Source: Candidatus Thiodiazotropha sp. (ex Monitilora ramsayi)
Lineage (GTDB): Bacteria; Pseudomonadota; Gammaproteobacteria; Chromatiales; Chromatiaceae
Length of the DNA stretch: 64,000 nucleotides
Direction of reading: 5' to 3'
Assembly: GCA_025655595.1 (NCBI GenBank)
Contig: JAHXIO010000006.1
Span: 1-64,000 of the forward strand
Shown: positions 45,810-55,027 of the stretch, piece by piece
Layout of the letters: each line of letters begins with the position of its first letter
Position numbering within the stretch: position 1 is the first letter of the stretch
Made by a program: the position numbers and the translations under genes
The notes under the pieces: model-generated
Databases searched by the model: none
The model's input: the letters and a program-made list of their open reading frames with translations, nothing else
Told to the model about the DNA's origin: nothing

Positions 45810-45887
45810 TCCCGGTTTAGGTGGATTTTTCTTGCTGAATAAATAACACAACTGCTTTGCATAACCCTGTCACGCTTTTGAAGTGTT

Positions 45888-47099
45888 TTAGGCCATAACG
45901 GTAACCTGATTTCTTCCCTGCTCTTTGGATATATAAAGCGCCTCATCGGCACGCTTTAACATGCTGTCAGCACTATCTCCATCCCGATAGCTGGTAACAC
46001 CAAAACTACAGGTAACCTGACTCTTTATATTGAGCCTTGTCTCTTCAATGGCTGATTGCAGCCGTTCCGCGAGCGTCATGGAGGCTCCGATATCTGTTTC
46101 ACGGCAGACCAGTATAAATTCTTCTCCACCCCAACGTCCGATACTGTCATTGGTACGGGCTGTCTGGAGCAGCACTTCGGCGACAGTCTGTATGATTTGG
46201 TCCCCCACTTGATGGCCATAGGTATCGTTGTAGGTTTTAAAGTGATCGATATCCAGCAGGATCAGGGCAACTTGAGTGTGTGGGGGGTCAGCTGTCTTCA
46301 GTGCTTCTGCCAGAATGAGATCAATTTTACGTCGGTTATATAGCTGGGTAAGTGGATCGATCTCAGACAGGGTGGCCAGATCTCGGTTTTTCTTTGCGAG
46401 CTGTTTTTGTGTCTCTCTGAGTTTATCCAGTGTTTCACTCAAGTGGTCATGCTTGACCTGAAGCAGCTTTTTGGTCAATGCCCTCGATGCGATCAGGCGA
46501 AAGACCATGGCGATATAAACTGCCAGCGCAACAAAAGCAGAGAGGAAAACCAGCCGTAGGACGATATTGACAGAGCTGACTCTGTCGCTGGTGAACTCGT
46601 CGGTAATCGTGCCGAGCGTGATAGTTTGAGTGACCAATGCAGCAACAACAATGATCATATAGGCTCCGATACTCAATAACCCGGCAGCTAGCGTCAGTCG
46701 CGGGGAGAAGCGTAGAGTCGAGAGGCCGATCCAAAGATAGTAGAGGAGAAAGGCCTCGGTCTTGAAACTGCGAAAGGAGCCGAAACTGTAAATCACAATG
46801 GAGAGTAACAGTATATCGATACTGATTGATGGATATTTGATCCAGTTGTAAGGTTTCCTGCCACTGATAACGATGTGTACGAATATCGCGTAGACGAGGT
46901 TCGCCGCAGAAGCAGCTATGATTGCATAGAATGAGTGATCCGGTAGTTCATTGCGGATGCCGAAAGCGACCGCGAAGTAGAGGAAGGTAAACAGCAACCG
47001 GACATTATTAGCATAACGCTCACTCTTCTGCTCCTCATGCAACAACAGTTCCTTCAGTTGTACGCTTGAGTCGACCGGGTCGTTTCCCTGTCTCACCAT
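45888..47099 (-). CDS. Membrane diguanylate cyclase
   Basis: A 403-residue protein: about six membrane helices in residues 25-215, a coiled coil (KLLQVKHDHLSETLDKLRET) and a GGDEF domain. SEIDPLTQLYNRRKIDLIL starts the domain, LLDIDHFKTYNDTYGHQVGD binds metal and substrate, and the active site is RWGGEEFILV near residue 324. No RxxD inhibitory site is evident before it. It makes cyclic di-GMP, the substrate of the HD-GYP protein at 19543, and sits next to the pilus chemosensory genes, which fits surface-behaviour control. The membrane part is the presumed sensor. Confidence 0.92.
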   Translation of the reverse strand: MVRQGNDPVDSSVQLKELLLHEEQKSERYANNVRLLFTFLYFAVAFGIRNELPDHSFYAIIAASAANLVYAIFVHIVISGRKPYNWIKYPSISIDILLLSIVIYSFGSFRSFKTEAFLLYYLWIGLSTLRFSPRLTLAAGLLSIGAYMIIVVAALVTQTITLGTITDEFTSDRVSSVNIVLRLVFLSAFVALAVYIAMVFRLIASRALTKKLLQVKHDHLSETLDKLRETQKQLAKKNRDLATLSEIDPLTQLYNRRKIDLILAEALKTADPPHTQVALILLDIDHFKTYNDTYGHQVGDQIIQTVAEVLLQTARTNDSIGRWGGEEFILVCRETDIGASMTLAERLQSAIEETRLNIKSQVTCSFGVTSYRDGDSADSMLKRADEALYISKEQGRNQVTVMA

Positions 47100-47197
47100 T
47101 CACTCCAAGGCCTGACTGACAATATTCATCCTATCAGAAAGCCGGCTCCCGGCCTGGGACACAGGCCGCAATCGAGATAATAGAGAGGGTTCTCAGG

Positions 47198-48325
47198 TTA
47201 ACGATATTGCCGCAGATACCACCATTCGAAGAGGCGTTTGAGCCAGTGGAAGATGACCATGTTCGGCATGACGATATTCCGCTTCATGGTGCGGGCAACC
47301 AGCATGCCACTGGTCTGACTGTCGACGATGCAGACCAACTCCACTTTGAAGGTTTCAGCAGGTGTTTTTCCCTGAAACTCCGCCAGCAAATTTTTCGCTG
47401 CAGCCTCAGCCTGGAGATCGGCCATGTGGGCCTGCTTAGGTAGCCATTCCGGACCGGGGAAGCTGCCTGAATCCCCCGCTACATAGACGCGTTCCATCCC
47501 TTCCACTCGGCATTGTGCGTCGGCATTGATCAGGCCTCCGGGAGAACGTGGCAAGTGGGTCTGGTCAAACCATTGATTACCTGTCATACCCGGCATGAAG
47601 AGGATGAGATCGGCATCGAATGTCCCGTTTTCGGTCGTCACGCTGGTTGGACTGAATGAGACCATTTTGTGGCCCAGGTGGGTTTCGATATCCCTCTTCT
47701 CCATCTCCTTGACCAGCCCTTGTACCGCTTTGGGACCGAGCCGTTGTCCGGGGCTTTTCGCGGGCGTGAAGAAGATCAGTTTGAATCTGTCCCGTCGCTT
47801 TTCGAGCCTGAGCTGGCGATCGATGCCGAATAGGAACTCAAACATCGGTCCGCCACGCATGGCACTGGGTTCCTTGGGATTGCCGGCGAAGCCAATGGCG
47901 ATGGTGCCTCCATCCAGAACCGCAAGGCGTTCCCGGATCTGCATGGTTGCGGCGATGCCTTCGCACGGAGTGATGGCATGCTCGATACCCGGCAGTTTTT
48001 TGATAAAACGGCCGCCGGATGCGATTATCAGTCCGTCGTTCTCTATCTCTCCCGCGGTTGTTTTCAGTGTGCGGCCATCCTCGCTGAGTCCCGTAGCCTC
48101 CCCGGACACATGCGTGACATTGTGCCGAGAGAAAAATGGCTGTAAGGGGATAATTAGGTCTTCCGGCTCCCGGATCTTTGAGGGAATCCAGATAGAGCCC
48201 GGCAGGTAGTGGAATTCCCCCTTTGGGCTGACCACAGTTATTTCAAGCTGTTTGTCCCGTGAACGTAGTGTTTTAATAGCGGTCAGCGCGGCAAAACCAC
48301 TGCCGACGATGGTCACTCTCTGCAT
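47198..48325 (-). CDS. Sulfide:quinone reductase-like flavoprotein
   Basis: A 375-residue FAD oxidoreductase of the SQR/NDH-2 superfamily. MQRVTIVGSGFAALTAI is the FAD fold, ITVVSPKGEFHYLPG and GLIIASGGRFIKKLPG follow, and RVYVAGDSGSFPGPEWLPKQ binds the flavin tail. A C-terminal amphipathic end (NMVIFHWLKRLFEWWYLRQY) fits membrane association. Two Cys are placed as possible redox residues (ITPCEGIAAT, LVCIVDSQT). Sulfide oxidation to the quinone pool is likely but not proven, since many relatives have unknown substrates. The ATG at 48325 has AGGAG seven bases upstream; longer starts are unsupported. Confidence 0.8.
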   Translation of the reverse strand: MQRVTIVGSGFAALTAIKTLRSRDKQLEITVVSPKGEFHYLPGSIWIPSKIREPEDLIIPLQPFFSRHNVTHVSGEATGLSEDGRTLKTTAGEIENDGLIIASGGRFIKKLPGIEHAITPCEGIAATMQIRERLAVLDGGTIAIGFAGNPKEPSAMRGGPMFEFLFGIDRQLRLEKRRDRFKLIFFTPAKSPGQRLGPKAVQGLVKEMEKRDIETHLGHKMVSFSPTSVTTENGTFDADLILFMPGMTGNQWFDQTHLPRSPGGLINADAQCRVEGMERVYVAGDSGSFPGPEWLPKQAHMADLQAEAAAKNLLAEFQGKTPAETFKVELVCIVDSQTSGMLVARTMKRNIVMPNMVIFHWLKRLFEWWYLRQYR

Positions 48326-48474
48326 GCCCATGCTCCTGGTCGTCATGATTAGTTTTTTTGTGGGCCGCACGGAATCGCAGCCTGCCGGGTAGTGTACACC
48401 GACTGGCGATATTGACGGACCTTTATGGTCCTGATTGAAGTATGGATATCTGTTTCTGGATTCCGGGAACGATC

Positions 48475-48708
48475 TCAAAGGCCGATCAATTCGGCATGCA
48501 GCCCCTGAAACTGAGGAATCTTCACCAGGTCCCGGCTGTTGACGAGCTCGGGGTTATACTCCAGTACGAACAGGTGGGGGCGTCTTTCATCCACATGGAC
48601 GGATACTACCCCCTCACGGCTGCGAAAGGCATCCTCCAGTTGGGCCAGCCCATCGCTGTCCAGAGTTTCGTCAACATGCAGCGTGACATCAGCGAGATCG
48701 ATGTTCAT
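48475..48708 (-). CDS. Small alpha/beta protein next to the SQR-like gene
   Basis: A 77-residue soluble protein (DVTLHVDETLDSDGLAQLED, REGVVSVHVDERRPHLFVLE, NPELVNSRDL). The beta-alpha-beta-beta-alpha-beta pattern resembles the HMA/ferredoxin-like fold, but the metal-binding CxxC is absent. It lies about 150 bp upstream of the SQR-like gene on the same strand, and a GGAGAGG-type ribosome site precedes it (plus-strand CCTCTCC at 48714-48720). It may be a partner or assembly factor of the flavoprotein. The function is unknown. Confidence 0.7.
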   Translation of the reverse strand: MNIDLADVTLHVDETLDSDGLAQLEDAFRSREGVVSVHVDERRPHLFVLEYNPELVNSRDLVKIPQFQGLHAELIGL

Positions 48709-49090
48709 ACATTCCTCTCCTTTTTTATTGCAAAGCGTTGTGGTCGCTCGATTGCTTAGGCTCTAACGGCCTGTTGTATCCCTCGCCCCAATCCTGCGAG
48801 GTACCATTTAGAGAATAGACGAAATGCCGGAAAAGCATTAGGGCCCTTTTGCTCGGATTCGAGCGCCGCTGGTTTGCATGAAAACGACAATCGACGCTCG
48901 AGGTGTGGAGTTTGATTACCTATCTATGTAATGCCGAGAGCCACTTATTCAGGCACAACCCGCAGGGACAAGGCCATTTTGTCGTCCAGCGGTAATCAAA
49001 GTCGCTTATGTAATCCAGATACGCCGCATTCCTTCCCTTGCTGGATACAAGCAGTTTTGGCAGTGGTGACTGAATTTGTGTCAATTCGCC
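48709..49090. other. Spacer upstream of the SQR-like pair
   Basis: About 380 bp between two minus-strand genes. It should hold the promoter of the small-protein/SQR-like pair and the end of the S24 gene. I see no strong hairpin, repeat or small gene in it. Confidence 0.35.
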
Positions 49091-49447
49091 CTAATTGAGC
49101 TCGATACCCTTGGGCGGTTCTCCTCCCGGCACATAAGGGTGGTAGTGCTTGACCTTGCGTCCCAGATTGCGCTGTACGATCACACCGACGATCTTATATT
49201 CACCTTCGGTCAGTTCGATGTCGGGATAGTCGTCATTGAGTGCGACCAGCCGCTTGCCGGCATCGCCCTCTGAGATGAATTGCCGGAACCACCGGTCACC
49301 CTGAGCTTCTGCCACCACATAGGCACCGGTGGCACAGACATCGGAGGGTTCGACGACGATAATGCATTTTTCGGGAAATTCCGGTGCCATACTGTCGTCG
49401 AGCACCTGTAGGGGATAAAGTTCGTTGTAGCTGCAATCTTGAGTCAT
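49091..49447 (-). CDS. S24/LexA-type peptidase-fold protein without DNA-binding domain
   Basis: A 118-residue protein: only the S24 signal-peptidase-like fold. LQVLDDSMAPEFPEKCIIVV carries the Ser of the Ser-Lys dyad. In the region where LexA has its Lys (VKRL) this protein reads RWFRQFI, so the Lys seems to be Arg. ALNDDYPDIELTEGEYKIVG and VIVQRNLGRKVKHYHP follow. It lacks the N-terminal helix-turn-helix, so it is not a repressor. The ATG at 49447 fits the family start. Divergent from the ABC exporter; possibly inactive as a protease. Confidence 0.8.
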   Translation of the reverse strand: MTQDCSYNELYPLQVLDDSMAPEFPEKCIIVVEPSDVCATGAYVVAEAQGDRWFRQFISEGDAGKRLVALNDDYPDIELTEGEYKIVGVIVQRNLGRKVKHYHPYVPGGEPPKGIELN

Positions 49448-49572
49448 GGTCTTCTGTTGAAGTCGGTCTGCCGGGGATTGTAACCCATTTCTATCAGTCC
49501 TCTTGGTACATATCCGCTGATTTATTGATGTAAAAGCGCATAACAGACTGAAATCCGTTAAGATTCCGTCAC

Positions 49573-51396
49573 ATGGCCCGCCATATCCAGTCACAAGCGC
49601 CGGTTCATAAGGACCGGCGTGATTTTCACAACCTGCGCAACATGCTGCCTTTTCTCTGGGAGTACAGGGGAAGGGCGCTGTTCGCGTTGGGCTGCCTGGT
49701 CCTGGCCAAGCTGGCCAATGTGGGTATTCCGCTGGTTCTCAAGGAGATCGTCGACAAGCTCGAGAAGAGTGACGGTACAGTACTGATACTGCCACTGTTC
49801 CTGCTCTTGGGTTATGGCGCCCTGCGCCTTGGCAGCTCCCTTTTCAATGAGCTGAGGGATGCCGTCTTTGCGCGTGTGCGTTATCGGGCCATGCGCAATC
49901 TCTCCAACCGGGTATTGGCCCATCTGCATGAGCTGTCACTTCGCTTTCATCTGGAACGCCAGACCGGCGCCATCAGCCGCGATCTGGAGCGGGGCACCCG
50001 TTCGGTCAGCACCATTCTCAACTATCTGGTCTTCAGTATCATTCCGATGTTGGTGGAGTTCGTATTGGTGGCCATCATTCTGCTGACTCAGTATGACATT
50101 GTGTTCACGCTGGTGACTTTCGGCACAGTGGCCATCTATGTGGGCTTTACACTGGCGATCACCGAGTGGCGTATGGAATATCGCCATGTGATGAACCGCC
50201 TCGACTCACAGGCGAACAACCAGGCATTCGACAGCCTGATCAACTATGAGACGGTCAAATATTTCGGCAATGAGCCTTTGGAACTGAGACGCTTCGACAG
50301 CACCCTCTCGAGTTGGGAAGAGAATGCGGTGAAGAGTCAGACCTCCATGTCTCTGCTCAATTTCGGTCAGGGTGGCATTATCGCTGTCGGCGTCACTTTG
50401 GTGATGCTATTCGCCGCCAGTGGCGTGGTGGATGGGAGTATGTCGATCGGCGATCTGGTGTTGGTCAACGCCTTTCTGCTACAGCTTTTTATCCCGCTCA
50501 ATTTTCTGGGCATGGTCTACCGTCAGATCAAGTATTCGTTGGCGGATATGGATCTGATTTTCAAGCTGTTGGATCAGAAGCCCGAGATCACCGATGCGCC
50601 TGATGCTGTGGCGTTGAAACTCGACGGGGGCGAGATCGGTTTCGAACAGGTCGATTTTGCCTACCAACCGGAGCGGCAGATTCTTAGCCGTATCGATTTC
50701 CACATCGGGGCGGGTGAGAAACTGGCCGTTGTTGGCCACAGTGGCGCCGGCAAATCGACGCTCTCACGTCTGCTGTTTCGCTTTTATGATGTCACCGGTG
50801 GCCGCATCACGATTGACGGGCAGGATATCCGTACTGTCACGCGCCGGAGCCTGCGTGAAGTGATCGGTATCGTTCCTCAGGACACCGTACTGTTCAATAA
50901 CACAATTCTCTATAATCTGGCCTACGGTCGGCCAGATGCCAGCCAGGAGGAGATAGAGGCGGCGGCCCGTATTGCCCATATTGCGGGATTTATCGAGCAA
51001 CTGCCGGATGGCTACCAGACAGTGGTGGGTGAGCGGGGGCTGAAGCTTTCAGGTGGTGAGAAACAACGGGTCGCCATCGCAAGGGCAATGCTCAAGCGGC
51101 CCCGAATCCTGGTTTTCGATGAAGCGACGTCGTCACTGGATACCAAGACCGAACAGGCGATTCAGGAGACCCTGCGGGAGGTGGCGAAGGACCACACAAC
51201 ACTGGTGATTGCGCACCGACTCTCAACTGTGGTTGATGCGGACCGTATCTTGGTGATGGAAGGTGGTCGTATTGTCGAGCAGGGCACCCACAATGAGTTG
51301 CTGGTACTGCAGGGGATCTATCATCAGATGTGGCAACTGCAGCAGAAGGAACGGCAGGCAATGGCCTCGATATCGCTGGTGGAATCCCCATCATGA
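49573..51396 (+). CDS. Atm1/HMT1-type ABC exporter
   Basis: A 607-residue half-transporter: six membrane helices in residues 30-330, then an ATPase with Walker A VGHSGAGKSTLSRL, Q-loop IGIVPQDTVLFN, signature LKLSGGEKQRVAIARAML and Walker B ILVFDEATSSLD. NYETVKYFGNEPLE and the long loop are typical of the Atm1/ABCB7/HMT1 branch, which exports glutathione-linked or persulfide sulfur and metal conjugates. With gshB, grxD and many rhodaneses in the window, a role in thiol or metal homeostasis is reasonable. 64 bp before cca. Confidence 0.92.
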   Translation: MARHIQSQAPVHKDRRDFHNLRNMLPFLWEYRGRALFALGCLVLAKLANVGIPLVLKEIVDKLEKSDGTVLILPLFLLLGYGALRLGSSLFNELRDAVFARVRYRAMRNLSNRVLAHLHELSLRFHLERQTGAISRDLERGTRSVSTILNYLVFSIIPMLVEFVLVAIILLTQYDIVFTLVTFGTVAIYVGFTLAITEWRMEYRHVMNRLDSQANNQAFDSLINYETVKYFGNEPLELRRFDSTLSSWEENAVKSQTSMSLLNFGQGGIIAVGVTLVMLFAASGVVDGSMSIGDLVLVNAFLLQLFIPLNFLGMVYRQIKYSLADMDLIFKLLDQKPEITDAPDAVALKLDGGEIGFEQVDFAYQPERQILSRIDFHIGAGEKLAVVGHSGAGKSTLSRLLFRFYDVTGGRITIDGQDIRTVTRRSLREVIGIVPQDTVLFNNTILYNLAYGRPDASQEEIEAAARIAHIAGFIEQLPDGYQTVVGERGLKLSGGEKQRVAIARAMLKRPRILVFDEATSSLDTKTEQAIQETLREVAKDHTTLVIAHRLSTVVDADRILVMEGGRIVEQGTHNELLVLQGIYHQMWQLQQKERQAMASISLVESPS

Positions 51397-51460
51397 GTGG
51401 TGTTGATATCCCATCCACAATGTTTGGCCTTCACAAACTGATTCCGGCACGAGGTTTGAT

Positions 51461-52627
51461 ATGAAGATCTATCTGGTGGGCGGCGCTGTACGCGATCAGC
51501 TGCTCGATCTGCCTGTCAGCGAGCGTGATTGGGTAGTGGTCGGTGCCACATCGGAACAGATGGTGGCGCAGGGGTTTCGGCCTGTCGATGCCGAGTTTCC
51601 TGTGTTTCTCCACCCCGAAACTGGCGACGAATACGCACTGGCACGTACCGAGGAGAAGACAGGGCCCGGATACAAAGGTTTTCGAGTCGAACATGGTCCT
51701 GAGATTACCCTGGAGCAGGATCTGCTGCGTAGGGATCTGACCATCAATGCATTGGCAAAGGATGAGGCGGGAGCCCTGGTGGATATTTGCAGCGGCCGAG
51801 AGGATCTCGACAAAGGTCTGCTGCGACATATCACGCCGGCTTTTGCCGAAGACCCGGTTCGTCTGCTGCGGATCGCCCGATTCGCTGCAAAGCTGGGGCG
51901 ATGGGGATTTCGTGTGGCTCATAGTACGCACTGGCTGATGAAACAGATGGCGACCTCGCCCGACCTGGCCCACCTCAAACCGGAGCGGGTCTGGCGGGAG
52001 ATGACGCGTGCAATGGAAGAGGATCAACCCTGGCGATTTTTCGAAGTCCTGCATGCTTGCGGTGCCCTTATACGCATGATGCCAGAGGTGGATCAGACCC
52101 TGGGTCAGTCAAGTGACGCCCACAAAGGCGGGCAGGATCCGGCAGCAGTATCAGCGCTTAAAAGGGCAGTGGGCCTGACAGAAGAATCCACCATCCGAAT
52201 CGGGGTATTTTTCTACTATGCGGCCAATGAAAGCGAGAGGCCAGATCTTTGGCTTAAATCCTTGCGTGCCGAGCGGGATGTTATTCAGCTTCTCAAGGAT
52301 CTGCTCAGCGTCAACGGCAATATCCCTGCCACTCAGGACTGTCGGGGATTACTCGATCTGGTGGGCGGTCTAAATCCTTTACAGCAGCCGCTGCGCTATC
52401 GATGTTTCCTGTTGGCGGCAGAAGCGCTGTGGCCGGACGTCTTGGCTCAGCACAAAATCGCATTGGCGACGGCGAGTCAGGTGCTGGCAACGAAACCGCC
52501 TGCGACACTCTACCAGCAAGGTCTTCAGGGAAAAGCCCTGGGTGATGCATTGTGGGATTGGCGAGTAGCCGAACTGTGCAAACGTCTGCAGGCTGTAGCG
52601 GGTAAGGTCGATGAGGGAGGTTCATGA
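51461..52627 (+). CDS. cca: CCA-adding tRNA nucleotidyltransferase
   Basis: A 388-residue class II CCA enzyme that completes and repairs tRNA 3' ends. The N-terminal MKIYLVGGAVRDQLLDLPVS, the motif DEYALARTEEKTGPGYKGF, RRDLTINALAKDE and EDPVRLLRIARFAAKLG are family marks. It ends before the HD phosphohydrolase domain found in the E. coli enzyme, so this is the short single-function type. It is followed 13 bp later by the NarX-like gene. Confidence 0.95.
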   Translation: MKIYLVGGAVRDQLLDLPVSERDWVVVGATSEQMVAQGFRPVDAEFPVFLHPETGDEYALARTEEKTGPGYKGFRVEHGPEITLEQDLLRRDLTINALAKDEAGALVDICSGREDLDKGLLRHITPAFAEDPVRLLRIARFAAKLGRWGFRVAHSTHWLMKQMATSPDLAHLKPERVWREMTRAMEEDQPWRFFEVLHACGALIRMMPEVDQTLGQSSDAHKGGQDPAAVSALKRAVGLTEESTIRIGVFFYYAANESERPDLWLKSLRAERDVIQLLKDLLSVNGNIPATQDCRGLLDLVGGLNPLQQPLRYRCFLLAAEALWPDVLAQHKIALATASQVLATKPPATLYQQGLQGKALGDALWDWRVAELCKRLQAVAGKVDEGGS

Positions 52628-52639
52628 TAGAGTCCCGAC

Positions 52640-54313
52640 ATGCAAGTTGAAGAGAAGAGAAATGTCCTAACAACCCGCAGCGCCTCGGCAGAGGACTATC
52701 CGCATAAGCGTGGTTGGTTGGGCTGGTTGGAGGGGATGATCGACTCCCGTCACTGGCCGAGTCTGCGCATTCTGTTTACAGGCAATTTGCTGGTCCCCAT
52801 CCTGATGCTGGGGATCTCCGTTCTGTGTTGCCTGGTGCTCGCGATGCTGCTGGTTGCAGAGCAGGGGAGTCGGCACCTGTTGCAGGGATTGCTGTTCGTA
52901 GGCAGCCTGATGGCACTCTTCTCACTACTGATGTTGCTGATGCGGTTGCGCAGTCAATTGTTGCATCCCTTGGCTACCCTGGAACAGACAGTGAATCAGA
53001 TCTGTCAGGGTGAGCCGGTGGCGAATCGAGAGCCCCAGCAGACCGGAGTGCTTAGCGGGATGGCTAAAGATATCGACAGTCTGAATGAGGAGCTGACCGA
53101 TATCTACGAAGACATGGAGGTTCGCGTGGCACGTCAGACCTGGCGTCTGGCACAGAAGACCACCTCTCTGCAGGTGCTGTACGATGTCGCCGCCGGTATC
53201 AATCAGTCAGAAAACCTGGATGAGCTGTTGCTGGAGTATATGGGGGTCTTCAAGCGTATGGTCAATGCCCGTTCCGCTACGGTACATCTGGTGCTGGAGG
53301 GGGACAGGGTGAGGCAGGTCGGTTGCATCGACCTGAACGGCAGACTCTATAACGAGCAGGAGATGCTGCCGATCAAGCTCTGTCAGTGCGGTATCGCCCT
53401 GTCGCCGGGGGATATCCTCTGCGCTCAGGATGCAGGGGCCTGCTCACACAGAAACAGTCGTCACATGTTTGGCTCCGACGAAGTGGAGCGTGTCTCCGTA
53501 CCGATGTGGTACCACGGCGATGTGCTCGGTTTCTATCATCTCTACATCGATAAACCGGGTATCTACGACGGACGTGAGGATGTGCTCGACATTCTTAACA
53601 CCATCGGCAGCCACTTGGGCATGGCAGTGGCCAAACAGCGATCCGATACCGAGGCGCGCAGGTTGTCCATCGTCGAGGAGCGGACCTCGCTGGCCCATGA
53701 GCTGCATGACTCTCTGGCGCAGACACTGGCGAGCCTGCGCTTCCAGGTCCGCATGCTGGAAGAGACATTGCAGGACGGTCAAGCCTCCGAGAAATTGATG
53801 TTTGAAGCGCATCGAATTCACCATGGTCTGGACGAGGCGCATGATGAACTCAGAGAACTGATCAACAGTTTTCGGGCTCCCCTGGACCAACGGGGGTTGG
53901 TGCAGGCGCTGGAGAAGCTGGTGGAGCGTTTCCAGCAGGAGACGGGTATATCGGCTTTTTTTCAGCCGGACTGTATCAAGGTCGATCTCGATACCACACA
54001 AGAGATGCAGGCATTGCGAATTGTGCAGGAGTCGTTGGCGAATATACGTAAGCATGCCAAGGCGCATACGGTACGCATTCTGTTACGTTGCCGCAGTCCG
54101 GGCAATTATCTGATTCTGGTTGAGGATGACGGTGTAGGATTTGAAGGCACTGCACCCAAAGGGAATCCGGGCGAGCATATCGGACTGTCGATCATGGAGG
54201 AGCGGGCAAGAAGGATTGGTGGTGATTTTTCCATTGAGAGCGAGCCGGGAGAGGGAACCCGGGTTGAACTGATTATTCGCAGCGCTAAAAGCGAGGCGAG
54301 TTTGCAGAGGTAG
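52640..54313 (+). CDS. NarX-like sensor histidine kinase lacking the periplasmic domain
   Basis: A 557-residue kinase of the NarX/NarQ class. Two membrane helices (about 45-72 and 82-102) are separated by only about ten residues, so the four-helix nitrate-binding domain and its P-box are missing. A HAMP-like segment, coiled coil and GAF-like domain follow. This domain contains a Cys-rich stretch: GCIDLNG, LCQCGIAL, ILCAQDAGACSH. The H-box LAHELHDSLAQTLASLRFQV has the phospho-His at about 356. The ATPase has NIRKHAKAHTV and VEDDGVGFEG. It probably senses an internal redox or metal cue. Coupled to the regulator 5 bp downstream. Confidence 0.9.
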   Translation: MQVEEKRNVLTTRSASAEDYPHKRGWLGWLEGMIDSRHWPSLRILFTGNLLVPILMLGISVLCCLVLAMLLVAEQGSRHLLQGLLFVGSLMALFSLLMLLMRLRSQLLHPLATLEQTVNQICQGEPVANREPQQTGVLSGMAKDIDSLNEELTDIYEDMEVRVARQTWRLAQKTTSLQVLYDVAAGINQSENLDELLLEYMGVFKRMVNARSATVHLVLEGDRVRQVGCIDLNGRLYNEQEMLPIKLCQCGIALSPGDILCAQDAGACSHRNSRHMFGSDEVERVSVPMWYHGDVLGFYHLYIDKPGIYDGREDVLDILNTIGSHLGMAVAKQRSDTEARRLSIVEERTSLAHELHDSLAQTLASLRFQVRMLEETLQDGQASEKLMFEAHRIHHGLDEAHDELRELINSFRAPLDQRGLVQALEKLVERFQQETGISAFFQPDCIKVDLDTTQEMQALRIVQESLANIRKHAKAHTVRILLRCRSPGNYLILVEDDGVGFEGTAPKGNPGEHIGLSIMEERARRIGGDFSIESEPGEGTRVELIIRSAKSEASLQR

Positions 54314-54318
54314 ATGAG

Positions 54319-54966
54319 ATGCGTGTGCTGCTGATCGATGATCACGCCCTGTTTCGTATTGGGCTTCAGGAGTTACTGGAACGGCGGGGGATTGACGTCA
54401 TCGCCGAGGGTGACTGTCTGAAAGGTATAGAGATTGTTGCACAGGAGAAACCGGACGTGGTGTTGCTCGACATGCGTATGCCGGATATGACCGGCACGGA
54501 AGTGCTGTCGGTGCTTCGTAAGCACTATCCTGCCATGCCGATCAGCATGTTGACCACCAGTCGGGAGGAGGCGGACGTTATCGAGGCGTTGCAGTTGGGT
54601 GCCCAGGGCTATCTCTTGAAGGACATGGAACCGAATGAACTGATCGATGCCCTGCAGCACATCGTCAATGGTAATACTGTGGTGGCCAAGGAGCTGACCA
54701 GTGTGCTGGCCAAGGCGGTACAAGGAGAGCCTCCCAGCAGCAGCAAGCAGACCTCCTCACTTGACGATCTGACGCCGCGGGAGCGGGAGATTCTCTGCCA
54801 TCTGGCGGATGGCCAAAGCAACAAGGTCATTGCCAGGAACCTGGGTATCTCTGACGGCACCGTGAAGCTGCATGTCAAAGCGATTCTGCGTAAGTTGGAA
54901 GTCCATTCCCGGGTAGAAGCGGCGGTCATAGCAGTTGAACAGAATCTCTGCGCACGGGGCTCGTAG
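54319..54966 (+). CDS. NarL-family response regulator
   Basis: A 215-residue regulator: receiver domain with LLIDDHALFRIGLQELLE and the phospho-acceptor in VVLLDMRMPDMTGTEV, then a linker (SSSKQTSSLDD) and a LuxR-type helix-turn-helix (LTPREREILCHLADGQSNKV, LGISDGTVKLHVKAILRKL). High similarity in the recognition helix to NarL suggests control of nitrate, nitrite or other anaerobic respiration genes. It is the cognate of the kinase just upstream. The cysG and rhodanese genes nearby may be among its targets (inference). Confidence 0.9.
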   Translation: MRVLLIDDHALFRIGLQELLERRGIDVIAEGDCLKGIEIVAQEKPDVVLLDMRMPDMTGTEVLSVLRKHYPAMPISMLTTSREEADVIEALQLGAQGYLLKDMEPNELIDALQHIVNGNTVVAKELTSVLAKAVQGEPPSSSKQTSSLDDLTPREREILCHLADGQSNKVIARNLGISDGTVKLHVKAILRKLEVHSRVEAAVIAVEQNLCARGS

Positions 54967-55027
54967 AATATAATGTGCGATTGATTTGGGAGCGGCTCTT
55001 TCCCTCCCATATCTGGAACGAAACGAC

